Shown here piece by piece: positions 37,563 through 45,082 of a stretch of DNA of 64,000 nucleotides. This DNA comes from Chitinophaga pinensis (GTDB lineage Bacteria; Bacteroidota; Bacteroidia; Chitinophagales; CAMDFR01): assembly GCA_945897725.1 (NCBI GenBank), contig CAMDFR010000010.1:26253-90252 (forward strand). The letters run 5' to 3'. A program made the position numbers and the translations under genes. A model generated the notes under the pieces. It did not search any database. It saw only the letters and a list, made by a program, of their open reading frames with translations, and was not told where the DNA came from. The first letter of the stretch is position 1. Every line of letters begins with the position of its first letter.

Positions 37563-38702
37563 ATGAAGAATTTTTTTAAATATATACTCACTGCATCTGC
37601 ATTTTGTCTTTCCTCAGTATCCTTGTTGGCTGGTAATCCTGATAGAGCCGGCGAATCAGGGGCTTACGAGCTTTTGATTAACGGATGGGGTAGAAGTTCT
37701 GGTCTTTTTAGCATGAACTCTTCCAATGTCAGAGGTCTAGAGGCAACAACACTTAATACTGCTGGTTTGACTTTTGTGAAGAAGACTGAGGTGATTGCCT
37801 CTTACACGAATTGGTTTACGGGTTCTGGAGTTAATATTATTAATGCAGGAATTGCTCAGAAATTTAAAAAGACGAATGTAATTGCTGTTAATATTTCATC
37901 ATTTAACTTTGGAAATTTAGAACGAACAACGGTTACAAATCCGGAAGGTGGAATAGGGACTTTCAAACCAAGTTTTTTAAATATCGGTTTATCGTATGCA
38001 AAGAGTTTTTCAAAAAGTATTCATGCAGGAGTTACGGCACGAATGATTAACGAAAGAACAGCTGATGCAAGTGCGATAGGGTTATCTTTAGATGCTGGTA
38101 TTCAATATGTAACTGGAAAGCGAGAACAAATTCATTTTGGCGTATCAATTCGTAATATAGGTACTCCCATGAAGTTTACCGGCGACGGATTAAACTTTAG
38201 GGCACCCTCTCCAGATGGCAATTATTCAAGAGCAGAGTTTCATAAATCTCAAAAGTTTAATTTGCCTTCGCAGTTAAATATCGGTGCGGCCTATGATATA
38301 TATATGGGAAAAGTAAAAGAGAAGCAAGCCGCGGTGAGTTCTGATGATGAAGAAAAATCTGATGATGAAAAAGCAATCGCAAAACCAAATAATCGTCTTA
38401 CAGTTTGTTTTAATTTTACATCTAACTCAGTTGGAAAAGATCATTTAGGATTGGGCTTGGAATATGGATTTAAGGAAATGTTTATGCTAAGAGTTGCTTA
38501 TCGATATGAAAAAGGCATCTTGAAAGCCGAAACCTTGGATAATACAGGAAGTACCACAATCTTTACTGGACTTGCAGCAGGCTTGACCTTTGAGACTCCA
38601 TTAAAAAAAGGAAAGGACTCTAGACTTGGATTTGACTACTCTTATCGTATGACGAATAGATTATCGGGAGTCCATTCAGTCGGTATTAGATTTGCACTAT
38701 AA
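37563..38702 (+). CDS. PorV/PorQ-family outer-membrane protein
   Basis: A 379-residue protein with a signal peptide (MKNFFKYILTASAFCLSSVSLLA) and a beta-barrel-like body of FadL/PorV type. Visible features are GWGRSSGLFSMNSSNVRGLE near the N-terminus, alternating strands such as IAVNISSFNFGNLERT and HAGVTARMINERTADASAIG, and the terminal VGIRFAL. An acidic insert (SSDDEEKSDDEKA, about residues 258-272) lies in a loop. PorV is the T9SS shuttle protein that carries cargo to the attachment complex; members outside por loci often serve a specific cargo, here perhaps the upstream 1423-residue protein (inference). ATG 37563 is preferred over TTG 37548. Confidence 0.85.
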   Translation: MKNFFKYILTASAFCLSSVSLLAGNPDRAGESGAYELLINGWGRSSGLFSMNSSNVRGLEATTLNTAGLTFVKKTEVIASYTNWFTGSGVNIINAGIAQKFKKTNVIAVNISSFNFGNLERTTVTNPEGGIGTFKPSFLNIGLSYAKSFSKSIHAGVTARMINERTADASAIGLSLDAGIQYVTGKREQIHFGVSIRNIGTPMKFTGDGLNFRAPSPDGNYSRAEFHKSQKFNLPSQLNIGAAYDIYMGKVKEKQAAVSSDDEEKSDDEKAIAKPNNRLTVCFNFTSNSVGKDHLGLGLEYGFKEMFMLRVAYRYEKGILKAETLDNTGSTTIFTGLAAGLTFETPLKKGKDSRLGFDYSYRMTNRLSGVHSVGIRFAL

Positions 38703-38721
38703 TCAAAAAACGATATATTTG
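38691..38721 (+). promoter_or_regulatory. Consensus promoter for greA
   Basis: TTTG (38691-38694), 19 bases, then TATATTTG (38714-38721): a full match to the Bacteroidota consensus. The -33 box lies within the last codons of the PorV-like gene. The predicted transcription start (about 38727-38730) falls at the first base of the hairpin at 38728. Confidence 0.65.
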
Positions 38722-38727
38722 TATCTT

Positions 38728-38765
38728 CAAACGTTTCTACTGTCGTGGAAACGTTTGTTTTTTTA
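38728..38765 (+). terminator. Terminator hairpin after the PorV-like gene, inside the greA leader
   Basis: A 10-bp perfect stem CAAACGTTTC (38728-38737) / GAAACGTTTG (38748-38757) with a 10-base loop is followed by eight T. It ends the TonB-PorV operon. Since the greA promoter lies just upstream, it would also form at the 5' end of the greA mRNA. Confidence 0.8.
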
Positions 38766-38785
38766 GTTAATTAAAATTGAGTAAA

Positions 38786-39256
38786 ATGTCGAGTGTATAC
38801 TTAACCCAAGAGGGAATGGAAAAATTGAAGGTGGAGTTAAACGCATTAAAGTCCGCTGGACGTATTGAAGCGGCAAAAGCAATATCAGAAGCTAGAGCAC
38901 AAGGAGATTTATCTGAAAATGCGGAGTATGATGCTGCGAAAGATGCTCAAGGACATTTGGAGAAAAAAATATCGGAATTAGAAAATACGCTTGCAAATGC
39001 ACGAATTATCGATGCAAGTAAGATTGACACGTCCAAAGTAACCATTCTATCAAAGGTTGAATTAAAGAATATAAAATTGAAGAAAAATGTTACTTATACT
39101 CTAGTTAGTGAGGCGGAGGCTAATATCAAAGAATCTAAAATATCGGTTACTTCACCAATAGGCAAGGCTATTTTAGGGAAAAAGAAAGGTGATAAAGTTC
39201 AAGTGATTGCGCCAAATGGTACAATAGATCTAGAAATTGTTAAGATTTCAATATAG
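38786..39256 (+). CDS. greA: Transcription elongation factor GreA
   Basis: A 156-residue protein with the N-terminal coiled coil (MEKLKVELNALKSAGRIEAA...), the acidic tip region GDLSENAEYDAAKDAQ, and the C-terminal FKBP-like domain ending GTIDLEIVKIS. It enters the secondary channel of RNA polymerase and stimulates cleavage of backtracked RNA. ATG 38786 is preferred over the TTG at 38777. It has its own consensus promoter with a hairpin in the leader. Confidence 0.94.
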   Translation: MSSVYLTQEGMEKLKVELNALKSAGRIEAAKAISEARAQGDLSENAEYDAAKDAQGHLEKKISELENTLANARIIDASKIDTSKVTILSKVELKNIKLKKNVTYTLVSEAEANIKESKISVTSPIGKAILGKKKGDKVQVIAPNGTIDLEIVKISI

Positions 39257-39296
39257 CCTTTAGAAGTTTGTCATCTTTGTATTATAAAAGCTCAGT

Positions 39297-39701
39297 ATGT
39301 CATCCATTTTTACCAAAATTATCAATAGGGATATTCCAGCCTACATCATTTCTGAGAACGATTTGTTTATAGCCTTTTTAGATGTGTTTCCATTAGGCAT
39401 AGGACATATACTTATAGTTTCTAAAATTGAGGTGGATAAGATGTATAATTTACCTCAAGAATCATTAATGAATTTGATGACTTTTGCTCAACCAATATGC
39501 AATGCATTGGAAAGTACTTTTTCATGTAAAAGAATTGGGATGGCTGTGATTGGGCTTGAAATTGCGCATGCCCACCTTCATTTAGTTCCATTGTACGATA
39601 ATGCGAATGACCTAAACTTCACAAAACCAAAGTTAAAGTTGAGTCATGAAGAATTGTTTGAGCTGCAGCAAAAGATACTAAGTAATCTACCAAAGAATTA
39701 G
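39297..39701 (+). CDS. HIT family nucleotide-binding protein
   Basis: A 134-residue cytosolic protein of the histidine-triad superfamily: FTKIINRDIPAYII at the start, FLDVFPLGIGHILIVSK in the middle, and the triad HAHLHLVP in EIAHAHLHLVPL. Members hydrolyse or transfer nucleotides (AMP-lysine, Ap4A and similar); the substrate is not known here. It lies 41 bases after greA and may be co-transcribed. It ends 4 bases before the convergent ruvC stop. Confidence 0.92.
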   Translation: MSSIFTKIINRDIPAYIISENDLFIAFLDVFPLGIGHILIVSKIEVDKMYNLPQESLMNLMTFAQPICNALESTFSCKRIGMAVIGLEIAHAHLHLVPLYDNANDLNFTKPKLKLSHEELFELQQKILSNLPKN

Positions 39702-39705
39702 CGGT

Positions 39706-40296
39706 TTAATTTTTACTTTTTTTTATTCTATCTGGGTTCTGTGAGATAAAAGAATTCCATGAATTAGCCTTTCCTCTCGCAGACTCGATTCCACTACTTT
39801 GTTGAAAGTGATGGCAAACAGCTATTCCAAGGGCATCTGTTGCGTCCAAATACTTAGGAGTCTCTTGGAATCCACATAGTCGCTGTAACATGGCTGCTAC
39901 TTGTTCTTTAGTTGCATTACCATTTCCGGTAATTGATTGTTTAACTTTCTTTGGCGCATATTCAATAACAGGAATGTTTTTATTTAAGCCTGCAGCCATA
40001 CAGATACCTTGAGCACGGCCAAGTTTTAGCATAGACTGTACATTCTTTCCGAAAAATTGGGACTCAATAGCCATAAAATCGGGTAAAAACTCTTCTAACA
40101 TGGAGGTCACTCTTTCATAGATTCTCTTTAATCGCATTTGGTGCTCATCCTTAGAATCAAAATGAATGCTACCAAGCGCTAAAAGTTCAATTTTACTTCC
40201 CACACACTTGATAACTCCATAGCCCATAATAATAGTACCTGGATCAATGCCTATTATTATCTTTTCTCGATTAGGAGTTGTTACTTTTGTATTCAT
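39706..40296 (-). CDS. ruvC: Crossover junction endodeoxyribonuclease RuvC
   Basis: A 196-residue Holliday-junction resolvase with an RNase H-like fold. The four acidic catalytic residues are visible: Asp18 (IIGIDPG), Glu78 (AIESQFF), and Asp151 and Asp154 (LDATDALGIAVCHH). It acts with RuvAB, which is not in the window. It has a short N-terminal extension before the first strand. The start codon lies only 11 bases from the start of the divergent membrane-protein gene. Confidence 0.96.
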   Translation of the reverse strand: MNTKVTTPNREKIIIGIDPGTIIMGYGVIKCVGSKIELLALGSIHFDSKDEHQMRLKRIYERVTSMLEEFLPDFMAIESQFFGKNVQSMLKLGRAQGICMAAGLNKNIPVIEYAPKKVKQSITGNGNATKEQVAAMLQRLCGFQETPKYLDATDALGIAVCHHFQQSSGIESARGKANSWNSFISQNPDRIKKSKN

Positions 40297-40320
40297 ATTA
40301 AATTCGATTGGACAAAAGTA
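40282..40320. promoter_or_regulatory. Face-to-face promoters for ruvC and the divergent membrane-protein gene
   Basis: TACTTTTG occurs on the plus strand (40282-40289, inside the ruvC coding region) and on the minus strand (40320-40313, inside the divergent gene). Both are exact -7 boxes and together form an inverted repeat (TTACTTTTGT ... ACAAAAGTAA). The predicted transcripts start about 10 bases apart and overlap at their 5' ends. Confidence 0.5.
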
Positions 40321-41255
40321 AAAAAATACTTCTTTGGGTTTTTAAAATAATCATTTTTATTGTCTTACTAGTTTGTTTGTTCTTGCAAATTAAAAAGTCT
40401 GGATATACAAAAGTGTTACTTCTTGAATGGAATCATGAAAGACTTATTGCCTTGATAATTTGTTTCTTTCTGATGCCGTTAAACTGGTCAGTAGAAGCGC
40501 TCAAGTGGCGTTACATCAACAAGTCCAATGGTGATTCAATTTCCTTCAAACAGTCACTAGGGGCTGTTGTTTTTGGGGCTTGTGCAGGAATGCTTTCACC
40601 AGGCAGATGGGGAGAGCCACTTGCAAGAGCAGCTTATTTAGGAAAGAACAGAAGGTCGGATAGAATTTATTGGAATATAGCTGGTATTCTTGCACAATGG
40701 TTAGTGACTCTTTTTGCTGGGTTTGTTGCTTTTTATTACTACCAAAATCAAGTATTGAATTCTTTTGCTTTTCGCCTATCGGCTTTTTTCTTTATAACAT
40801 TGCTTGTTGTTCTGTTTTTATGGCATGATAGGATATTAAGTAGATTTAGTCAAATGTCCTGGATTAGAGAGTTTGGTGAATTTAACTCAGATAGATTGAA
40901 GATTAAGGATAAAACAAAATTTCTAATCTTAATTTATACGGCACTTCGATTCAGTGTTTATACTTTCCAATATTTCATTCTCATTTATGTATTCTCTATA
41001 AATCAGAATGCATCTGAAATTCTAATGAACATATTTCTCATTTTTTTCTTTCAATCCTTTTCTATTTTACCAGGCTTAATAGATTTAGGTGTTAAGGGAA
41101 ACATAGCCTTGGCAGTTTTTCATAACGCCGATATTGACCCAACAACATTGGTATTCATCATCTTTTTTATATGGATAGTGAATTTGTTTATCCCCGCCTT
41201 ACTTGGCTATGCTTTGTTTTACCGGAAGTTTAATCTACTGCTAAACGAAAAATAG
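40308..41255 (+). CDS. Lysylphosphatidylglycerol synthase/flippase-like membrane protein (TTG start)
   Basis: A 315-residue polytopic inner-membrane protein, about 8 helices, with the pattern of the LPG_synthase_TM / UPF0104 family: NWSVEALKWRYI, GMLSPGRWGEPLARAAYL, and the late FFQSFSILPGLIDLGVKGNIAL motif. Family members include the MprF flippase part and proteins of unknown lipid or glycan transport function; there is no aminoacyl-transferase domain. The only available start is TTG at 40308, because TAA lies in frame at 40299-40301 and the next ATG is more than 50 codons in. It sits just after a -7 box. Confidence 0.82.
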   Translation: MDKSKKILLWVFKIIIFIVLLVCLFLQIKKSGYTKVLLLEWNHERLIALIICFFLMPLNWSVEALKWRYINKSNGDSISFKQSLGAVVFGACAGMLSPGRWGEPLARAAYLGKNRRSDRIYWNIAGILAQWLVTLFAGFVAFYYYQNQVLNSFAFRLSAFFFITLLVVLFLWHDRILSRFSQMSWIREFGEFNSDRLKIKDKTKFLILIYTALRFSVYTFQYFILIYVFSINQNASEILMNIFLIFFFQSFSILPGLIDLGVKGNIALAVFHNADIDPTTLVFIIFFIWIVNLFIPALLGYALFYRKFNLLLNEK

Positions 41256-41291
41256 AGAAATATCATGTTTGCTCTCTGTCTATTGAAACAA

Positions 41292-43100
41292 TCATTTCTT
41301 TAAACTTTGTTTGCTAACCCAAATGCCTACTTTCTCATTCACTGTATAATCTCTATATGCATTTAGGTAGTGCGGTAAGGAGTCTAATAGATAAAAATCT
41401 TTTTTGAGATCTAATTCATTACTTGCTAAAAAATCAAGGATTCCCTGATTACTTTCATAAGAGGTAGGAAGAAATAGAACACAAGTTTTAAATCTTTCTT
41501 TTTCACTTGATAAGAAATAAGTATTTAACTCAGGCACTGTTCTTGAAAACCATGCATTTCTTGGTGTATAGCCATTTATAGCATAAACCACACCTGGTAT
41601 TTTACAAAAATCTATACAAGGAATATTGTTTTTGAAGGTTGTTTTTTGCTCAATATTATTTTCAATTCTTACTAGAAAATAGTTGGTTGAAGAATCTGTA
41701 TAAAGGGAGGATAGTTTCTGGTTTGAAAACTTGAGATTTAACTCAGTAAGTTTGCCATTAATACGATATGGATGATCAATAAAGCCTGATTTGGTTTGAA
41801 AGTATATTAGACAACATGTTGCAACAAGAATTAAGATATTTATTGTTTTGAAAATAGTGTCTTCTTGTAAAATAAACAACATACAAATCAGAGCTACTGG
41901 TGCAAACATGTATTGAAGACATTGCAATGTTAGTTGGTTACCAGTACCTAAGCTGCATAAGATTGGAAGAGAAAGTAGTAGAAAAAAACAAAATATTGGA
42001 ATAATATTTTTGGTTCGATAACTACGTAGAAAAAGTAAAGGAAAATTAATTAAGCTAATGGTGAAAATAATTGGTAAAAATGCATCTAAGGCTCGCCACA
42101 AATAACGCATACCGCTTTTGTATAGTTCGAGTTCAATGATTCTATTACCGTACATGCTAATGTAGATAAGTGTTAAAATACAAAGAATAATTCCGAGGAC
42201 TTTCTTTGTCATAGATGGACGAATGAAGTAGTAAATGAATGACAGTCCTGAGAATAAATAAATATACCATTTTACCCTGTAAATAGATTGTTGATATGAA
42301 TCGCTAAAGCTTTCAAGATATAATGCTTTCAATAAATTTGGGTCATGATCTTTAAGTAGACCAATGCTAGTTTTTAGATCTATAAAATAGGAGTAAAAAG
42401 GTCCTTGAAAAGATTCGATAATTAAAGCAATAAATAATACAAAACAGACGGTGAAAATAAGAATCTGCTGAATCAATTCTAAAAGAGGGGTTTTGTTCAA
42501 AATGGCCATTAGAGCGAATACAGCAATAACTAAAAAATAAAACAAAAAAGCTGTTGGGAACTTAACAGTGAATTGAATGCTGCACAGTAAGCTCAAAGAA
42601 AGGATTACAGTTAGGGATGGCTTTTGCTTACGAAAGAGCAAAAACATGAAACCAGAAACATATAGAACAATACATAAGGTAAGCACATTGTATGATAGAT
42701 TGCTTTCAAAAATGGAGTAGCACATTAAATTTGCTAATAAAATGCTTGAGTAAACAATAATCCTAGTGCTTATGTCTAGTTTTACTTTTGAGGTATAGCT
42801 AAAGTAAGAAATGAATTGATAACAAAAAAAGAAAGAAGATAGCAGTATTAATAACAAACGTAAGCACCTAAAAAAAATAACGCCAGGACTAAAAAAATGA
42901 ACAAAAAAATGTAGGAATACTTGGTAAATTCCGGTAGGCTGAATATGTATGGGATTTGTGTACCCCATCATTAAATAACCTTCATCAGAGAAATCAAAGC
43001 CCTTGTTGATTCCCCATATCAATGAATACATCAAACTAATTGCCAAGAAAGCCGGGATGTAGGAGATAATAAAATGGATGGATCTACCAATCTTTTTCAA
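41292..43100 (-). CDS. Large polytopic membrane protein, possibly GT-C glycosyltransferase-like
   Basis: A 602-residue protein with about 10-12 hydrophobic helices over residues 10-430 and a soluble C-terminal part of about 150 residues. The first extracytoplasmic loop reads GFDFSDEGYLMMGY; an acidic motif in this place (DxDE-like) is the mark of GT-C membrane glycosyltransferases using lipid-linked sugars, which is why I suggest that class. No firm family is recognised. Single gene between convergent and divergent neighbours, with very hydrophobic, AT-rich coding sequence. Confidence 0.7.
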   Translation of the reverse strand: MKKIGRSIHFIISYIPAFLAISLMYSLIWGINKGFDFSDEGYLMMGYTNPIHIQPTGIYQVFLHFFVHFFSPGVIFFRCLRLLLILLSSFFFCYQFISYFSYTSKVKLDISTRIIVYSSILLANLMCYSIFESNLSYNVLTLCIVLYVSGFMFLLFRKQKPSLTVILSLSLLCSIQFTVKFPTAFLFYFLVIAVFALMAILNKTPLLELIQQILIFTVCFVLFIALIIESFQGPFYSYFIDLKTSIGLLKDHDPNLLKALYLESFSDSYQQSIYRVKWYIYLFSGLSFIYYFIRPSMTKKVLGIILCILTLIYISMYGNRIIELELYKSGMRYLWRALDAFLPIIFTISLINFPLLFLRSYRTKNIIPIFCFFLLLSLPILCSLGTGNQLTLQCLQYMFAPVALICMLFILQEDTIFKTINILILVATCCLIYFQTKSGFIDHPYRINGKLTELNLKFSNQKLSSLYTDSSTNYFLVRIENNIEQKTTFKNNIPCIDFCKIPGVVYAINGYTPRNAWFSRTVPELNTYFLSSEKERFKTCVLFLPTSYESNQGILDFLASNELDLKKDFYLLDSLPHYLNAYRDYTVNEKVGIWVSKQSLKK

Positions 43101-43147
43101 TATATTTGATAAATATTTTCATCAAAACTAAAATAAATAAAATATTT

Positions 43148-43178
43148 TTTGATAAATAATAAAAAAGTTCTATTTTCG
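43148..43178 (+). promoter_or_regulatory. Putative rpsU promoter
   Basis: TTTG (43148-43151), 19 bases, then TATTTTCG (43171-43178), one mismatch to TAnnTTTG. The predicted leader before the rpsU ATG is about 15 bases and contains no purine-rich ribosome-binding site. Confidence 0.55.
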
Positions 43179-43199
43179 CACCCTAAAAATATTATTTAG

Positions 43200-43394
43200 A
43201 TGTTAATAATTGACGCAAGAGAAAGTGATACTATCGATAAAGCTTTAAGAAAGTATAAGAAAAAATTTGAAAAGTCTCAAGTTTTGAAACAATTGAGAAA
43301 AAGAAAAAACTTCACTAAGCCATCAGTCTTAAGAAGATTTCAAATTTTAAAAGCTGCTTACAAAGAAAAAATGATAACAGAATCAGAGATTTAG
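43200..43394 (+). CDS. rpsU: 30S ribosomal protein bS21
   Basis: A 64-residue basic protein with the bS21 pattern MLIIDARESDTIDKALRKYKK... and RKRKNFTKPSVLRRFQ. It is part of the small subunit near the 3' end of 16S rRNA; in Bacteroidota it is implicated in hiding the anti-Shine-Dalgarno sequence. The upstream region (CCCTAAAAATATTATTTAG) has no Shine-Dalgarno match. It is followed by a strong hairpin, then xerC. Confidence 0.95.
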   Translation: MLIIDARESDTIDKALRKYKKKFEKSQVLKQLRKRKNFTKPSVLRRFQILKAAYKEKMITESEI

Positions 43395-43419
43395 ATATTT
43401 TTCTGAAAATATAGTTGTG

Positions 43420-43460
43420 AAACCGGAAACTAATTAATAGATTAGTTTCCGGTTTTATGT
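43420..43460 (+). terminator. Strong hairpin between rpsU and xerC (terminator/attenuator)
   Basis: A 15-bp perfect stem AAACCGGAAACTAAT (43420-43434) / ATTAGTTTCCGGTTT (43441-43455) with a 6-base loop. The T-tract is short (TTTT, then ATGTTT) because the xerC start codon begins at 43457, one base after the stem and T. In any read-through mRNA the xerC start region would be sequestered next to the stem. Confidence 0.7.
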
Positions 43461-44350
43461 TTATACACAACTACATTACTAGCTTCCTAAGCTATTTAAA
43501 GCATGAGCGAAGATTTTCGCCACATACTATTCTTGCCTATGAGCAGGACTTAAGTTCTTTCTCGATCTACTTAGAACAAGAAACCGGTCAAATTGATATT
43601 GTTAGTATAACGCACAAGCACATTAGATCTTGGATTGTTGACTTGATGAATCAGGGAATTATTGCAAAATCAATCAATAGAAAAATTTCTACCTTACGCT
43701 CTTTCTATAAATTCTTACTTTCAAGAAAAGAGGTTACAGTTAGTCCATTAACAAAAATAAATGGACTAAAGACTCCTGCAAGACTACCAAAATTTGTCGA
43801 CGAGAAGGATATTCAAACACTTTGTACAGAAATTTCATTCCCAGAAGGATTCGAAGGAAAGAGAGATAAGTTGATGATTGAGTTATTCTATGCAACAGGA
43901 ATTCGACTTTCAGAATTGGTAAATATTAACGAAGGAGATATCGATCGTCATACTGGGAATTTAAAAGTTCTTGGAAAGGGTAACAAGGAGAGAATCATTC
44001 CACTTCACAATTACTTATTAAATGAAATAAACGAGTTTTCAATGCTTAAAAAGAATTTGTTTGACCTAGAAAGTGACAAATTATTTTTAACTGTAAAAGG
44101 ACAACCTATTTACTCAAAAATGGTGTATCGAAAGGTGAAATTTTATCTTTCAATGGTGACCACTTCGGAGAAGAAGAGCCCCCATGTCTTAAGACATTCA
44201 TTTGCTACCCATTTATTGAATCATGGAGCAGAGTTAAATGCTGTAAAGGAGCTTTTAGGGCATTCAAGCTTGGCAGCTACTCAAGTATATACACACAACA
44301 CCATTCAAAAGTTAAAAGATGTGCACAAGCAAGCACATCCAAAATCATAA
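43457..44350 (+). CDS. xerC: Tyrosine recombinase XerC/XerD
   Basis: A 297-residue site-specific recombinase, the size of chromosomal XerC/D. The N-terminal SAM-like DNA-binding domain (1-105) is followed by the catalytic domain with Arg150 (ATGIRLSEL), Lys174 (LGKGNKER), His243 and Arg246 (SPHVLRHSFATHLL), His269 (LLGHSS) and the nucleophile Tyr278 (TQVYTH). It resolves chromosome dimers at dif. Its place after rpsU and before hpf/tuf matches the usual Bacteroidota order, which supports a housekeeping Xer rather than a mobile-element integrase. Confidence 0.93.
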   Translation: MFIHNYITSFLSYLKHERRFSPHTILAYEQDLSSFSIYLEQETGQIDIVSITHKHIRSWIVDLMNQGIIAKSINRKISTLRSFYKFLLSRKEVTVSPLTKINGLKTPARLPKFVDEKDIQTLCTEISFPEGFEGKRDKLMIELFYATGIRLSELVNINEGDIDRHTGNLKVLGKGNKERIIPLHNYLLNEINEFSMLKKNLFDLESDKLFLTVKGQPIYSKMVYRKVKFYLSMVTTSEKKSPHVLRHSFATHLLNHGAELNAVKELLGHSSLAATQVYTHNTIQKLKDVHKQAHPKS

Positions 44351-44375
44351 TTTCATCATCTAAAAAAAGAAAGAA

Positions 44376-44675
44376 ATGAATACGAACATACACTCCGTAG
44401 GATTTACGGCCGATAGTAAATTAGAAAGCTACATCATTAAGAAATTAGACAAGTTGGATATTGTCTATGATAAAATTATTCATGCAGATGTATATCTAAA
44501 ATTTGATAGTCATGATCATGTAAAGGATAAGAAAGTTGAGATTAAAATTAATGTACCAGGCGCCACTCTTTTTTCGGAAGAAATTTCTAAGAGTTTTGAA
44601 GAATCAACCGACCTTGCTATAGAGTCAATTCGAAGACAAGTAAGTAAAAGAAAAGAAAAAGAGAAAAATATTTGA
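44376..44675 (+). CDS. hpf: Ribosome hibernation promoting factor (short HPF / YfiA-like)
   Basis: A 99-residue protein with the HPF/RaiA fold: alternating strands and helices (NIHSVGFTADSKLESYIIKKLDKLD..., VYLKFDS, KKVEIKINVPGATLF) and a basic tail SKRKEKEKN. It lacks the C-terminal dimerisation domain of long HPF. It binds the decoding region of idle ribosomes. It follows xerC by 25 bases and precedes the tRNA-tuf region. Confidence 0.92.
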   Translation: MNTNIHSVGFTADSKLESYIIKKLDKLDIVYDKIIHADVYLKFDSHDHVKDKKVEIKINVPGATLFSEEISKSFEESTDLAIESIRRQVSKRKEKEKNI

Positions 44676-44680
44676 AAAGA

Positions 44681-44713
44681 TTTGGATAATTGGTAAATTA
44701 TTCCGTAGATTTG
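44681..44713 (+). promoter_or_regulatory. Promoter of the tRNA-tuf region
   Basis: TTTG (44681-44684), 21 bases, then TAGATTTG (44706-44713), an exact -33/-7 pair in the allowed spacing. The predicted start is about 85 bases before the first tRNA. Confidence 0.6.
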
Positions 44714-44802
44714 CGTCCCGTTTGAAATAGAGAGTTAGAAAAAACATCAACATTTCAATAGTTTTTTGACGTTTTGAAATCAAATTTTAATCGATGTAAC
44801 AA

Positions 44803-44876
44803 GCCGAAGTAGCTCAGTTGGTCAGAGCTACTGATTTGTAATCAGTAGGTCGGGGGTTCGAATCCCTCCTTCGGCT
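44803..44876 (+). tRNA. tRNA-Thr(TGT)
   Basis: Full cloverleaf: acceptor stem GCCGAAG/CTTCGGC, D-loop AGCTCAGTTGGTCAGAGCT, anticodon loop TTTGTAA with anticodon TGT, and T-loop GGTTCGAATCC. CCA is not encoded. Confidence 0.95.
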
Positions 44877-44899
44877 CATGATTTGATTTTGAAAATATT

Positions 44900-44981
44900 G
44901 GGGAGATTCCAGAGCGGCCAAATGGGGCAGACTGTAAATCTGTTGTCTTCGACTTCGTAGGTTCGAATCCTGCTCTCCCCA
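44900..44981 (+). tRNA. tRNA-Tyr(GTA)
   Basis: Acceptor stem GGGGAGA/TCTCCCC, anticodon GTA in CTGTAAATC, and a long variable arm (class II) between the anticodon and T arms, as usual for bacterial tRNA-Tyr. T-loop GGTTCGAATCC. Confidence 0.94.
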
Positions 44982-45017
44982 CTAACAAAACGTAAGTTAA
45001 TGAAGGGGTAAAAGTGA

Positions 45018-45050
45018 AATAAGATTCATGAAATATGAGTCTTATTTTTC
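45018..45050 (+). terminator. Hairpin with U-tract between tRNA-Tyr and tRNA-Gly
   Basis: AATAAGA ... TCTTATT forms a 7-bp stem that can be extended to 12 with one wobble pair (loop GAAAT), followed by TTTTT. It is AT-rich and so weak. It could be a partial terminator or an RNA processing structure inside the tRNA cluster. Confidence 0.4.
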
Positions 45051-45082
45051 GTGTTTGAGTTCTTTAAAATGTTGCAACGTAT

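Noticed and set aside
43457..44350. The tyrosine recombinase as an integrase of a mobile element
   Set aside because: Its size, sequence and place between rpsU and hpf/tuf match the chromosomal XerC/D of the phylum; no attachment repeats or cargo genes were seen.
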